A DNA stretch of 64,000 nucleotides, taken from contig CACVBU010001187.1 in NCBI GenBank assembly GCA_902728285.1, positions 124,001-188,000 on the forward strand. Reading direction: 5' to 3'. Under the pieces are notes generated by a model. The model searched no databases. It was not told where the DNA came from and saw only the letters and a program-made list of their open reading frames with translations. Position 1 is the first letter of the stretch, and each line of letters begins with the position of its first letter. This stretch comes from Clytia hemisphaerica. Its lineage: Eukaryota; Cnidaria; Hydrozoa; Leptothecata; Clytiidae. The position numbers and the translations under genes are program-made. Positions 1-11,304 of the stretch are shown here, piece by piece.

Positions 1-1137
1 TCAAAATGAGATTTCGAAAATTTCCGTTTGATCTTTAGATTTCTTCTCAGACAAATTAGCCTTTTTTCAATACCGCAACAAAATCGTCATTTTTTCGATT
101 TTTTTTCATAAGGCAATCAAACAGTCATAAAAGAATGATCGATTTTTTATTACGTCCCACGGGAACCCTTTTATTATGACATTCAAAAATCATAACAATT
201 ACTCTATTAGTCAGAATGGTCAATTTTTATTGTCGCTTAAATTGTTTAGGGGTATCAACTGTAGACAGACTCATCAAAAAATTCTCACGCATTTAAAATA
301 GTAGGGGGTAATGAACAATAGGTCAAAAAAGGGGGACCGAATTTTTTTGTATCTGTATCTGTAATTCCATTGAAGATTGTACGGATCAAGATATTTGATC
401 TTTATTTTGGAAAGTACCGCGTTTTTCACAACACACTGAAAGGACAGTTTAATTAGTCATATGTGATAATGGCTTATTTTAAAAAGAGGGAGATTTTAAA
501 TATTTTTTCACATTATTTATAATGTACTTAAGCTTATGTAGGGTTGATTTGTTTTGTATAAGTTCCGATATGTGTAAAAGAAAAAAAAAACTTGTAAATT
601 TGTTTTAGAAAATCTAAAAACCCCCTTGAAAGAAAGTGGTTAAAAGGTTGCTAAACCATTTATATTAAGGAGCTTTTGCCATCGAGGTTTACTTTTATCG
701 TCAACTCATCTCGTGAAAAATCAACGATTGTGTGTAAATTAGAAGGGGGAAAGAATTCTCTTAGTGAAAAGGATTAAGAAATTTAAGCTTCAATGAAAAG
801 TGTATTAGTGTATCATAAGATAGCTTTGTCTTGTCAATTGTATTTTAATTTGTGGTCATCATTTATAAACTTAATACTATTTACCGAATTGATATTTAAA
901 TGGGTGAAGAATGATCGGTCAGAAATCAGTTATTTGTCGACCAGCAGTAAACCAAGTCAAAGAAGGGAAGAAAAAGACATTCCAAGGTCAGTTGGCTTAA
1001 TCATATTAAGCGTTGGAAAGATATTGTGTTTGACGGTGACAAGATTGAAGTAAAAACATAATACCTGTGTGATAAGTCACCCTAGCCGTTAGGTGAACTC
1101 ACACAAACTTATAAATCGTAGAAATATATTCAGAAGA
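1..1137. other. 5' flank, no gene recognised
   Basis: AT-rich sequence with poly-T and poly-A runs. A short open frame at 793-1053 on the plus strand has no recognisable domain and no splice context I trust. It may hold the promoter or an untranslated first exon of the homeobox gene downstream, because a weak splice-acceptor-like TTAG ends at 1092 directly before the long coding exon. Nothing else is supportable. Confidence 0.4.
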
Positions 1138-2974
1138 ATGAAGATAGCTTATTCGTCAACTGAAATGCTTGGCACAATTAACCGTCGAAAGATGCTTGGT
1201 GATTTGACGTCATCTTGGAAAAACAAACCAACCTCACCTCCATTACCTGCATTCAAATCTTCTTGTTGGTGTCACAATGAGCGACCAAGTGAGCACTGCA
1301 TACCTAGCCCAACACATACGAAAGAAGATATACATCGCACCAGAAGCCCAATATATCATCATCGCGTACCAAGTCCCGACACACGGAGACATAATCAGAG
1401 TCCATTACACAGTCAACGAATGCTTCATACACAGAGTGAAGAGCCTAAACAAAAACCAGATTTAAACAGTCAAAAAGAAGAATACCGCCATTCTTATTCA
1501 ATTCAACGCCATCTTTCAAGTTCACATGCAAGCGATTTTTCCCGAAGATCACCAAAGTCTGAAACTCACGAAATCCCAAGCCCTACCCATACACAAGAGG
1601 AGATTCATCGAAAAAGTGCTGCGAGTCCATCACTATATCGTAGATCAATCGTCACTCCCGGTGCAACCAAAGAAGACTCGAAAAACAAACGAGAACTGAA
1701 ACAGCGATACCAACGCTCACGCTCGCGTTCACCAGTAACGAAAATGTCTGACAGATGTACAGTATCACCACGGCAACGCTTTACCCCATCACCACCTCAA
1801 ACCGCCAAAACAGCCCATGATGAAAGAGCTGAGATTACAAACATACATCGGAGACAAGCAACACCCATAAGTCGCTACAACTGCTACGAACGACCTTTAT
1901 CACCAACCCGCCCTACTATAGTACACCCACAATTCAATCGTAAACACGACTTAACTCCGCCCTTACAATCACCCATACCACCCTTACCAGCCCTACCTCA
2001 TCGGGTATTTGAACATAGCTGTAAAGATTGTTGCTGTATTGAACCTTCCCAACCCACCTACTTTCGTTACCCACCGCCTCCACCGCCCACACTTCCTCCA
2101 GCAATGCAAATCAAACATTCGTATTATCCAAATTTCTACCCAAGACCTTTCTATTATGGTAAGAATATTACTATTTCAAAAGCCTCCGAATAGGGACAAG
2201 CTGGAGTTTTTACAAGCTCTTATTTGATTTGGTTGGTCGTTGGGATGTAATAAAAGAGTCTTATTACTTTTTCTAAAGAACGCGTCATCTCTATCACTTT
2301 AAATGACCAATTAGTGAAGTATCTTGTAAAAACTCCAAGGCATCTCTCCGAATAAGGTTGAATATCCTACTTAATAGAAAAGAATCCAACTTTCATACCT
2401 CTGTCTTCTCGTTGTCATATAATCTTCATATCGCGAAACTGGAAAACGAAAAAAAACGTTGGTCATAACGAGTACATAGCCAATTCTCAACCAATAAAGC
2501 TGTTTCCTTAACAAAAAATATATCGCTGCGATTCCAGTGAGTAACATGCGACAGTGAACTTCTCTCAGGTGTCTTCAAAAAGCGGTTATTAGGCACCTAA
2601 AAATCTGAGAGTATAATGTGAGGCTCTTCAAAATTTGATTATTTGAAATTCAAACTTTTCTCTTCTATTTATATACAGATTTTCACTTCGACTATGATCG
2701 TGATGGTTTGAAGAGATTCCGTACAAGTTTCAATACAACACAACTTACGGAACTGGAACGTGAATTCCAATCCAATAAATATTTGACAAGACGCCGACGT
2801 GTCGAACTTGCTGTCGGTTTGAACCTGAGTGAAAAACAAGTCAAAGTATGGTTTCAAAATCGTAGAATGAAACATAAAAAACAAGTGCGTTTGGATAGCA
2901 GTGATGATGATGAAGATGAAGTGGCCGATAGACGGAATGAAATCAAAAGTCCTTCCGGACACCATGTAATCTAA
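1138..2974 (+). CDS. ANTP-class (anterior-Hox-like) homeobox transcription factor
   Basis: Two exons, 1138-2158 and 2679-2974. The donor G|GTAAGA and acceptor TATATACAG join in phase (G+AT gives Asp), predicting 438 residues. The homeodomain is residues about 351-410, with W48, F49, Q50, N51 and R53 all present, so it should bind TAAT-type DNA sites in the nucleus. Helix 1 reads QLTELEREF and is followed by NKYLTR, as in Hox1/labial. Helix 3 reads [16 protein letters not shown], closer to Hox2. No YPWM hexapeptide is seen. The first 340 residues are low-complexity, rich in Pro, Ser, Arg and His, with a duplicated IPSPTHT(K/Q)E(D/E)IHR motif and an SRSRSRSP stretch; Cys-rich and poly-Pro parts lie near the exon end. 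The tail is acidic. I chose the ATG at 1138, but the frame is open back to 1093 and upstream exons are possible. Gsx or another HOXL gene is an alternative. Confidence 0.85.
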
Positions 2975-2983
2975 AAGAATATC

Positions 2984-3195
2984 AAGATTTGTTTATCATG
3001 AACATGAGTACCTTAAGGGAAGAAACTTTGGCGGGAATCTAACTTGGCAGCGGCCGAAAAAGTGTTTCAGAGGGAATTTAATTTGGCGGATCGCTTGAAA
3101 AATTAAATTTTGCCGGAACTTGATTTGGCGAATTTTGACCAAATCCGCCAAAATTTCTTCCCTTAAGGTACTCATGTTCATGATAAACAAATCTT
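2984..3195. mobile_element. Foldback MITE directly after the homeobox stop codon
   Basis: A 212-bp inverted repeat with arms of about 50 bp and a single mismatch. Outer ends read AAGATTTGTTTATCATGAAC and its complement, and the inner part holds TACCTTAAGGGAAGAAA and TTTGGCGG. It begins nine bases after the TAA at 2972-2974, so it probably lies in the homeobox mRNA 3' end. A diverged relative of the inner end (CTAAGGTAG with TTTGGCAGATTT) is near 57365-57447. Confidence 0.75.
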
Positions 3196-3309
3196 TCGAG
3201 AAATTTTAAAAGGGATGGGACTAAGACTTTAGCGAAAAAAAATTATACCAACAATACCATTAAATATACATCAAGGTAGAGCAAAATAATTTTCAAATTA
3301 CTAGAAAAA

Positions 3310-4124
3310 TAGTCGACTTCCGCTAATTCGAACTTCTGTATTTCGATTTATAATTCGAATTAAACTTCCGCCCTCAACCAAAGTAAAAATTTACTAAAAA
3401 CTATCTATAATTCGAAGAAATAAGGTTTCCCAGGCTCGAATGAGACAGTACTGTAACACAAAATGGAAATTAAGTAAAAAAAAATGTTTGGAAAACTTTT
3501 GTGCTTAGGATAGAACAAGTTATTTCTGGAAACTAAATGAAAGTATTTAATAGTTCAGCTTTAATTTTTATATTTTTATTTGATTTTATATTGTGCATAA
3601 AATTGTAAATATTGTAAAAAATTGTATAGTGTCTACACCTTGTCATTTCAAGAATATTAAAATATAAAACATACCAAAAAGATAACAAACATCTACTTAA
3701 GAAATATTTCTACAAAAATACTAGAGTTGAAGGAATTGAAGAAAAGGAGTAAATCCTTCGAAAACATACGTGTAATTAGCAAAATCAAAATAATAATTTT
3801 CGTAACTTTTGATAATAACTGATATGCTGATAGATAAACAATGTTCTAAAAGTACACGAACACTGTATACTAAAACCCTAAAATGTAAACGACCATGACC
3901 ATGAGATTTGAAACGAAGCAAAAAAGCAAGAAAAATTTCCATACACCCTGTGTTAAAAATAATGGATCAAAACAATAACACTGGACTCACTCTAATTCGA
4001 ATATTTCAGTAATTCGAACTGAAATATTTGTCCGATTGGTCCGCTTCTCAGTAATTCCAATCTTTCCCTAATTCGAAGAAAGTTTTCAGTCTCATGAAGA
4101 TCGAATTAGAGACAATCAACTGCA
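3310..4124. mobile_element. Pogo/Tigger-like non-autonomous TIR element
   Basis: The ends form imperfect inverted repeats: left AGTCGACTTCCGCTAATTCG, right complement beginning TGCAGTTGATTGTCTCTAA. The interior is full of TAATTCGAA words. A shorter element with similar CTCGAA-rich ends lies at 11651-11826. No transposase frame was found. Assignment to the pogo group rests on the CAGTTGA-type end and is tentative. Confidence 0.5.
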
Positions 4125-4141
4125 CTTATTGTGACTGTTAT

Positions 4142-6385
4142 TTAATCATGAGGGGGGTCAGGTAAGGTCATAGAACCTCTCTCATAGTGGTAACCTAGTT
4201 CCTTGATATCCATAAGCTCATTCCTATTCAAGTATTTTCCTGCCTTCTTGAACGGGTACAAATTCGTATCTGCGGTTAACACTTCATTCCCAGTTTGGTT
4301 TGGACTGGGTCCTTGACCATATTTGGGTTGCTCCCCTTTATCTGGCTTACTCATACCCATATCTACGTTATGAGCCCATTTCTCATACCAAAGCCAAAAA
4401 ACGCGATCTACATTTGACATATGCAAGAAGAAAAGCGGATCGAAAGCCGCCATTTCGTTTGATCCTAAATCACCATGGGAACCAGCAATTAAGGAAAACT
4501 CACCAGTCCCACCTAACGCTTGAAGCATCTGGATACTGGCCAGCTCAACACTGTGATTACCTGACTGGATGTTTGAGAACTTGTTATATTTTTCAACTTC
4601 CAAGCAATCCTTATAACTCTTGTGGATGGAATGCTTTAACGCATGTGTGATATTTTCTTGCAAATAAAAAGTTGGACTTTTTGGGAGATTATGATTGACA
4701 TAATCATTTTGGATTTTGGCGTTGAAGGTTTCTTGAAGTGGATTTTCAGGCTTCCTGAGCCCTGAGTATGGGTAACGACATGTTGTATAACCTGCGGGTT
4801 TGACATATTTTGATGTTGCTTGGGATAAAGGTATTGCTTTAGGAAGAGTGAATCCGAGAAGAGGGTTTGAAATCGTGGTTCCATCGTCATCAATCTCCAC
4901 AAATTCTTTTACCAAGAGATTTGGCAAAGGTGGTTCACCCTTTTTGATTATCTCTTTCCATGTTTCATCCCAGTAATGCAAAGCAACTAAATCTCCATCT
5001 TCAGGGGCATTTCTCACAAGAGCCTCCTCAAGATGTAAAAGATAAGCTCTGTACCAGGGGAGGAAAAGAACATTTTGGTGTTGGCTGTCAGCGCCCCACA
5101 TTTTAAGTGATTCTGGAGGAGTTGTTCTTGGATGTGTAAAAGGCTGACCATTAAAGGACGCAATTTTCCAATAAGAGTCCTCGTTCTCAGGTGGAAGATT
5201 TTTGATGACGTGGAAAGCTTTCAAAAAAGCATATCTTCTCTTACGATGCTTATCTTCTTCCAAGTCTCTTATTGCCATCCTAGGACGATTAAAAGATAAA
5301 TGAATATTATTACTTTGAAGAAAAAGAAGCAAGTACCTTATCAGTAGAAAATTCTTAGGTAAAAAACATTCAAATTTCGTCACTTTTTACTGACGAACAG
5401 TTTTTGCCGATAAATTTTTTTCTGGCTTAACATCGGCCTTATAGAGAAATCAAGGCTGAAAAACAAAGATAAACTGAGCAATTATTGCAATTATTGTCCT
5501 TTAAGCAGGAATAATTTAACAAGAAAGTATTAAAAAATTTTTAAACAAAAAAATTTTCAAAGTAACCGATAATCATTTGGTAAAAAATATTAACCGGCAA
5601 AAATTATCGCGGGCAAAAAAAAACGTCAGCTATAAAATTTAACGGTAAAACGATTTTCAAATCAATTTTTGCCGACGATAAAGTATAAAATATAAGGTAT
5701 TTTGGAGTCAAAATCTATTAGGCTCGGTATTATATTATTTGTAAAGCCTCCCTTAAACTATCATTTTCCTCAACTTTAAAAAAACAGCCTCGTTCGCAAG
5801 ATTTCCAGGTCTTTCCTGATCAGTCTTCAATTAAAGATTTGGAAACTCAAAAACAAGGTTTGAAACATAGATCGTACCTCTTTCTGATAATTTTCTCTTC
5901 ATCACTTTTGCTCTGATTATTCTGTAAAAAAAGTAATATATATTTTTTTATACACTACACGTTTTTTTTTTAAGAAACACACTTTTAAGAAACATAAGGC
6001 TCAGAATGCCTAAAAACTAAAAAAAACATCTAAGAAACATGCTGAGGCTGAGAATGAGAAAATAACGATTTTTAATTCGGTTTTTTTAAGAACCTTCCAA
6101 TGCAGCCTTCCATGAGGCTGATTATGTCAAAAAGTTTAGAAACATGTTAGAAACATTTAAGGCTCAAAAGGCCGATTTCTTAAGAAACATTGAGGCTGCT
6201 TGGTAAAACTAGTTTCTTTAAAAAAAAAAAAAACGTGTACGTTACGGCTAGGTGAATGATAGAGGAATAAAGAATTTCTTAAAATCTATTTTCGTTTGTA
6301 GGATTTATGAATAGTTACTAAGACTAGTGTCACAGACCCCCCCCCCCGTTATTTAGGTACTCTTATAATGAGTTCGACTTACCAT
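4142..6385 (-). CDS. Tyrosinase-domain protein with a degenerate copper site (probable pseudoenzyme)
   Basis: Three exons on the minus strand: 6383-6385 (only the ATG), 5878-5921 and 4142-5279. All junctions are GT-AG and in phase, giving 394 residues with no signal peptide, as in cytosolic-type tyrosinases. The fold signature is intact: RKRMAIRDL, SYWKIASFNGQPF, HQNVLFLPWYRAYLLHLE and AAFDPLFFLHMSNVDR match the family's type-3 copper blocks. The ligands are mostly gone. Site A has N59 instead of His, H83 kept and Y92 instead of the His in WHR. Site B has S264 and L268 instead of the HxxxH pair and M303 instead of the second His of LHH. Ordinary phenol oxidation is therefore unlikely. The frame is clean and splicing looks normal, so this is not an obvious pseudogene. 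It is transcribed in the same direction as the GPCR upstream. Its first intron is largely a MITE. Confidence 0.85.
5958..6237. mobile_element. MITE with CACG(T)n ends, in tyrosinase intron 1
   Basis: A 280-bp element starting CACGTTTTTTTTTT and ending AAAAAAAAAACGTG, flanked by TA on both sides (5956-5957 and 6238-6239), as expected for Tc1/mariner-type target duplication. The interior repeats the words AAGAAACAT and AGGCTGA. It occupies most of the 461-bp intron. A decayed relative without clear ends is at about 10500-10680. Its ends resemble the CACGCTTTTTTTTATAAG family at 17503 and 60837. Confidence 0.75.
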
Positions 6386-6914
6386 TTTTGTGTCAAAAGA
6401 ATCTATAACAACAGTTTCGTATGCAGCTTTTCTCTATAGCACGACCAGCCAAGCCATTTACTATACTGATTAGCCAATATTTTCAATGAGGTTTTACATA
6501 TGCGTGTACGCATTTTCTCAATTAAAATGAGTACCAAGTTCTTTACCAGACTTCTCATTAATAATGTTTGACCATCTCACCAAAAGAGTCTGGGACTAAA
6601 GTTGCTAATTTACCAGAATTAATAGGATTATGATGATTCAACGATGAGGTTTTACTTCATTAGTGGAAGATTTCAACGAAAAATTGCTTTAAAATGACTT
6701 TGGAGGTTAACGAGTTTTTCTTGGTATTCATCCAAGTACATAGGAAGGAAAAACGTTCTAATTACAAAATTGATTACTCATTCAAAGTATCAAAATGGAG
6801 AACTTCAATCTCCAGATTTTTTGCTATATTTAAATAGACACGGAAAACAAATGTTTTGATATAATAGATAAGATCTCTCGAGAGTAATCGCATTTCAGGA
6901 AATAGGTTTCTAAA

Positions 6915-7012
6915 CCCAGACAGCACACAACGTCAAAACAACGTCCATGTGACATTCATAACGTCCAAATAACGTTATTTGAACGTTAAAACAACGTTGT
7001 GTGCCAGCTGGG
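6915..7012. mobile_element. Short AACGTT-rich hairpin MITE
   Basis: About 98 bp running from CCAGACAGCACACAACG to AACGTTGTGTGCCAGCTGGG. It is an imperfect palindrome built from ACGTT words (AACGTC, AACGTT). The same family appears intact at 52809-52907 with TA flanks, and as a degenerate copy near 33130-33230. Confidence 0.65.
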
Positions 7013-7295
7013 AAAGGCAGCATAATAATGGAGCTTAATCAGATAAAATACCTGCTGAGTACTAAAGATGATAACTGGATGGATTATCAATTAAAGATGT
7101 ATTTCGTGAATAGCAATAATTAAAAAAGGATTTCGTACAAACCAACTGCGCATAGTTTGGAAAATAAGAATCTCTTTAGAAAATATCTTAAAGCTTGAAG
7201 GAAATGATCGTCCCCTGACAATTCCGTAATTCTGCCAAAAGAAAGTTAAATTCAAGGAAAATAGGCTATCATATGGATTTCATCTTGGAATAATT

Positions 7296-9677
7296 TCACC
7301 TTGATCGTATACTGTCAAAAATTTCTTTTCGAAACGATTCTTTCGTATTTCGATCAGCTCGAAAATAAACGATAAATACCATATAACCAATTTTGAAGAT
7401 CACATCAAACGCGTTAAACAGGGCTAACGCAAACAGTCGTACGGAAGCGCGATCGAGATCGGTTTTCTGTCCATACCATATAGGAAAGTGTACGGCGAGT
7501 AGTACAAATTTTAGAAAGGACGAATACAAAATACGTTTAGATTCGTTCAGATTTTTCGGCAATTTTCGTGCACGAAAGCACTGTATGAAAGAACCCAAAA
7601 CGATCAACATTAAATAACAGTTAAGACCTTTCATTTGGATGGTTACGTTACAATAAATCTCACGTCGTTTAGTTTCAGGATATATTGTTTCTTTAATCCA
7701 CTCATTCTGCGACCATGATATAAAGACACAAGACACGATGTAGAGTAGCTGAAAAAATACCAACGAGGAATAATGCATGGTTTGAGTTTTCTTAACATGA
7801 TTCTGTGATAAACGTCTCATTTGCTTGAAAATGTAAACAAATTTATGGCTTCTAGTTAGAGTGATTGTATTTGCAAATATCAAGAATGAGCCGGTTGCAC
7901 TAAACATCGGAATACATTTTGAGACCGTTGGTTTGCCGATAAATGTCAGAGGTAGGTTTATAGAGACGATCAGATGAGCACAGATTTGCGTAAGAGTCAA
8001 CGGGAGGTCTGAGGATCGGACAAGAGGTGTATCTCGTTTAACGATGAAAATAACAAGAGCGATACATAGAAACAATGATACAGCTCCATTGCAAAATATA
8101 AAGATGTAGATACTGTGCCTATCGAAGTTCAAATAATAATTCGTGTAGGGATCAATGCAAAAGGTTTTATCAGCATTTGGCTCAAAATATTGGGTACAAG
8201 CCTTACAAGAGTGATTACTATGCGATGATTTTGCATATCCGGGTTCGCATGGGATGCATTTCCATGCAAATGAAGTCCGGACAGGTGATACTTCCGTTGT
8301 TTTCATGTAAGATTCGTAGCCGGGTAGGCAAGATTTCCGGTTATAGAGACCATCATTTTGTTTACGGATTCGATTCAGTTCAGAAATCGGTGTTTTAGAT
8401 CTTATCGATGTTAACCTGCCAGACTTTAACACTCTGTATAGTACTCCTGAACTGAGTCTATGTATGTGGGATCGAACACGGGAAAGGGGCCATCTGAAAT
8501 GACACAGACGACGAACAGCTTGAGACCACCAAATAGGTAAAATAATAGCTTGAGAAACCTCTGAGCGCATACTGGTAGAAATATCCAATTTTTCAAGAGT
8601 AGAATTCGGATGATATTTTCTGTATAAATTGAACCAAGGATCATTGACTACCCAATCATATAATTGCTGCACATAGATAAAACTCTGCATATCTGAGAAA
8701 GTATACTTTCTATTCAGTGATTGATAAGCAAATAAAGGGTTGTTATGAAACATATGGGTTACCAGAGATGGTAGAGAAATGTTGTGTTGAAAGAATAGGT
8801 TGAAGGAAGTTTCTGAATACCAATACCATAATCTATCATCAATGTCATCAACATATTTGATAAATCGATCTCTAGAATCAAAATCTGACCATACTATAAT
8901 GGTATCAATTTGTTTATCGTATTTTAAAGTGTCCACTACTTTGTGAATCTCACTCACATTCTGCATGTTTAAGATCCATTTCATGACGGTGATGCTTTGC
9001 AAATCTACCATTTGTTGCCAGATTAAGTTTTGATGATATCTAGGGATTTGGTTGACGAGGTCATTCTCGATCAGCAATAATAAGACATGCGTTGTTTTGG
9101 TGTATTGAATTTCTTGGATAGATTGCTCTATCTCTCTATTGATCAAGTTGTATGTCGATAGTCCAAGGACATTGTCATAACCTTTTTCTTCCGTATAGGC
9201 CAAGAATGGTATGTCATATTTAGATGCTTTTAAAAGCTGACCAGTCAGTACTGTTAAAGACATTGGCATGAATGAGACTACTGCGATTATGTTTGATTTT
9301 GATTGGTCACCATCTTGGTAATAAAACCTTGTACCGATCAGTATTTGAAGTAGGATGCTTGTTAGTTTATCATGGCTTCCACAAACATTATACGCAATGA
9401 AGCCAACAGGTGTCTGACAGTTGTTCTTAGTCTTCAGTATTTGATAACTTTGCAATTCTCTCGCAGCCATATATCTTACTCTCATATGGAATCGTAAAAG
9501 TTGCTCGGAGATTGGATTGTTCATTGATGAGTTAAAAGAGACAAACGATATAACATTGTAAGTTCCATATTGTGAGATTTGAACTGGTACACCGTCATTG
9601 GGATCACAACCGAAAGCGAAAGTAAAAGTGATAAGTGACAGTATGGTGACAATATGCTTTGACCGATCCTGCAACAT
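7296..9677 (-). CDS. Class C (metabotropic glutamate receptor-like) GPCR, intronless
   Basis: One uninterrupted frame of 793 residues from the ATG at 9677. It has, in order, a signal peptide (about 1-24), a Venus-flytrap ligand-binding region (about 25-420), a Cys-rich linker with CIPCEPGY (about 455-510) and a seven-helix region (about 515-765). Class C hallmarks are the TPLVRSSD loop after TM1, the SKC extracellular cysteine before TM3, LTRSHKFVYIFK after TM3, HFPIWYG in TM6 and GYMVFIVYFR in TM7, which parallels the PKxYIILFRPE of mGluRs. It should be a plasma-membrane receptor coupled to G proteins. The ligand cannot be read from sequence: mGluR, calcium-sensing and taste/odorant-type receptors are all possible. 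Lack of introns suggests a retrocopy or a lineage with intron-poor class C receptors. There is no frameshift or premature stop. Confidence 0.85.
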   Translation of the reverse strand: MLQDRSKHIVTILSLITFTFAFGCDPNDGVPVQISQYGTYNVISFVSFNSSMNNPISEQLLRFHMRVRYMAARELQSYQILKTKNNCQTPVGFIAYNVCGSHDKLTSILLQILIGTRFYYQDGDQSKSNIIAVVSFMPMSLTVLTGQLLKASKYDIPFLAYTEEKGYDNVLGLSTYNLINREIEQSIQEIQYTKTTHVLLLLIENDLVNQIPRYHQNLIWQQMVDLQSITVMKWILNMQNVSEIHKVVDTLKYDKQIDTIIVWSDFDSRDRFIKYVDDIDDRLWYWYSETSFNLFFQHNISLPSLVTHMFHNNPLFAYQSLNRKYTFSDMQSFIYVQQLYDWVVNDPWFNLYRKYHPNSTLEKLDISTSMRSEVSQAIILPIWWSQAVRRLCHFRWPLSRVRSHIHRLSSGVLYRVLKSGRLTSIRSKTPISELNRIRKQNDGLYNRKSCLPGYESYMKTTEVSPVRTSFAWKCIPCEPGYAKSSHSNHSCKACTQYFEPNADKTFCIDPYTNYYLNFDRHSIYIFIFCNGAVSLFLCIALVIFIVKRDTPLVRSSDLPLTLTQICAHLIVSINLPLTFIGKPTVSKCIPMFSATGSFLIFANTITLTRSHKFVYIFKQMRRLSQNHVKKTQTMHYSSLVFFQLLYIVSCVFISWSQNEWIKETIYPETKRREIYCNVTIQMKGLNCYLMLIVLGSFIQCFRARKLPKNLNESKRILYSSFLKFVLLAVHFPIWYGQKTDLDRASVRLFALALFNAFDVIFKIGYMVFIVYFRADRNTKESFRKEIFDSIRSR

Positions 9678-11304
9678 TTTCAATTCTTATTGGTCAAATA
9701 TTTATACGATAAAAACTTTATTGAAATAATGACATCCAGATTTCATAAATGCATTGAGATGAAAAACACGACCAAATTGTTCAATACAAAACCGCTGATT
9801 CTCTTTCCGTAAAAATAATTTTGTGCGAATAAATCCATAAAAGACAAAATAACAGTTGTGCTGATTTATTATGACTCTGGAGACTTCAAGTTTCACAGCA
9901 GCTTTAAAATATTTTACTTCATATAACACTCAATTCTTACTTTTCACTGTAAAAATAATGTTTAGGATGTGTATGCGAATTTCCAATATGAAATTGTTGA
10001 AAAATTAGATCATGTCTTTAATTTCCTGTTGTATGCTTATTAGCTCAAGGCGATAAATCCAATATGCGATGTGGTTAGTTTAATCAAAGGTCCAAAAATT
10101 TTAATCAAAAGAAATTCTAAATTAAAAATTTCCAATTTGATTCCTGCTTTATTTTCAATTTCATGAATATTCCTTTGTTATTATTTTGATTAAAGTCCCT
10201 ACAGAATTCCTAAAATTCAAACCATCACACAATTATTTCTTTAACAATGGGAATTTTAATAATTGAAGAATCGTATTTATTCAGTATTAATCAAATTAAA
10301 AACCTTGTTTCAAATTTTGGGCCAACAAACACAAAAAAGGTGTGAAGATAGTGGAATGGGATAACCTTGTATGGTGATTGAAGTAAATAAACTTAATTTT
10401 ATTACATTATGATAAGTCGCCACTGGTGTATCGATCTCGCTGTGAGAAATTAGGAACTTTTTTGTTCGATGATTTCTGATAAACTGTCATAAATACATTT
10501 TTTTCCTAAGAAATTTTTTTAAAAAAGATCAGGGAGGCTCAATTTTCGAAAGAAATACAAGAAAAATCTTAGCCTCAGATTTCAGAAATGACTGAATATT
10601 TAAGCCTAAAAATCACAAAAAACAAGAACAGAACTTTACTGGCTCAAAGTTTGCTGATTCTTAAAACAAAGCACGAGGTTCCGCTAAGAGTATCTGGAAA
10701 TTAATTTGAGACTTTATATATTTGAATTACAGATACTAATATAATATATTCAATCCTTGTTTTGTTTCTATATACAGATTTAAAAAATGATCAAATGAAA
10801 AAAAACATTTCGAAGATCAATATACAATTTCTAAAAATAAAATTTTATCAAAGCAAAAGAAATATCACTCCGTTTTTTCGAGTCAGTCCAATACCATATC
10901 CCTATGGTTCTAAATAAGGCAATTTAAATCGATGGTTCAAATAAAACATAGAAGTCTTTTCTAAATTCCAAATACGATGAAATAGAGTGTATAATGGCGG
11001 AATTAGATGATCAATTTTAATTCATGTTTGATAGTTTTGTATCGTCCCTATATCAGCTCTAATTTTTCGCTGCTTCAATAAATTCCGGTAATTTTCAGTA
11101 AATCTTTCCGGTACACATTCCATTTAGAAAGACATTTGTCACGAAATTGTTTAAAATGCTCATATGGGAGGTTTCAGTTCGTAAGTACTGTAATTTAGTA
11201 AGGACTGGCGTTGTTTTTGGAATCACACACCTTCAGTTTTCTTACACTTACGTTGTAAGCTATCGTCCTAACTCCAAAGGCAAAATTTTCCAGCATCGAC
11301 GTAT
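9678..11304. other. Intergenic, no gene recognised
   Basis: AT-rich spacer between two minus-strand genes, presumably including the GPCR promoter. The part at about 10500-10680 has AAGAAAT and AGGCTCA words like the element at 5958-6237, probably a decayed copy. Short frames at 9702-9929 and 11147-11374 show no domain. Confidence 0.5.
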
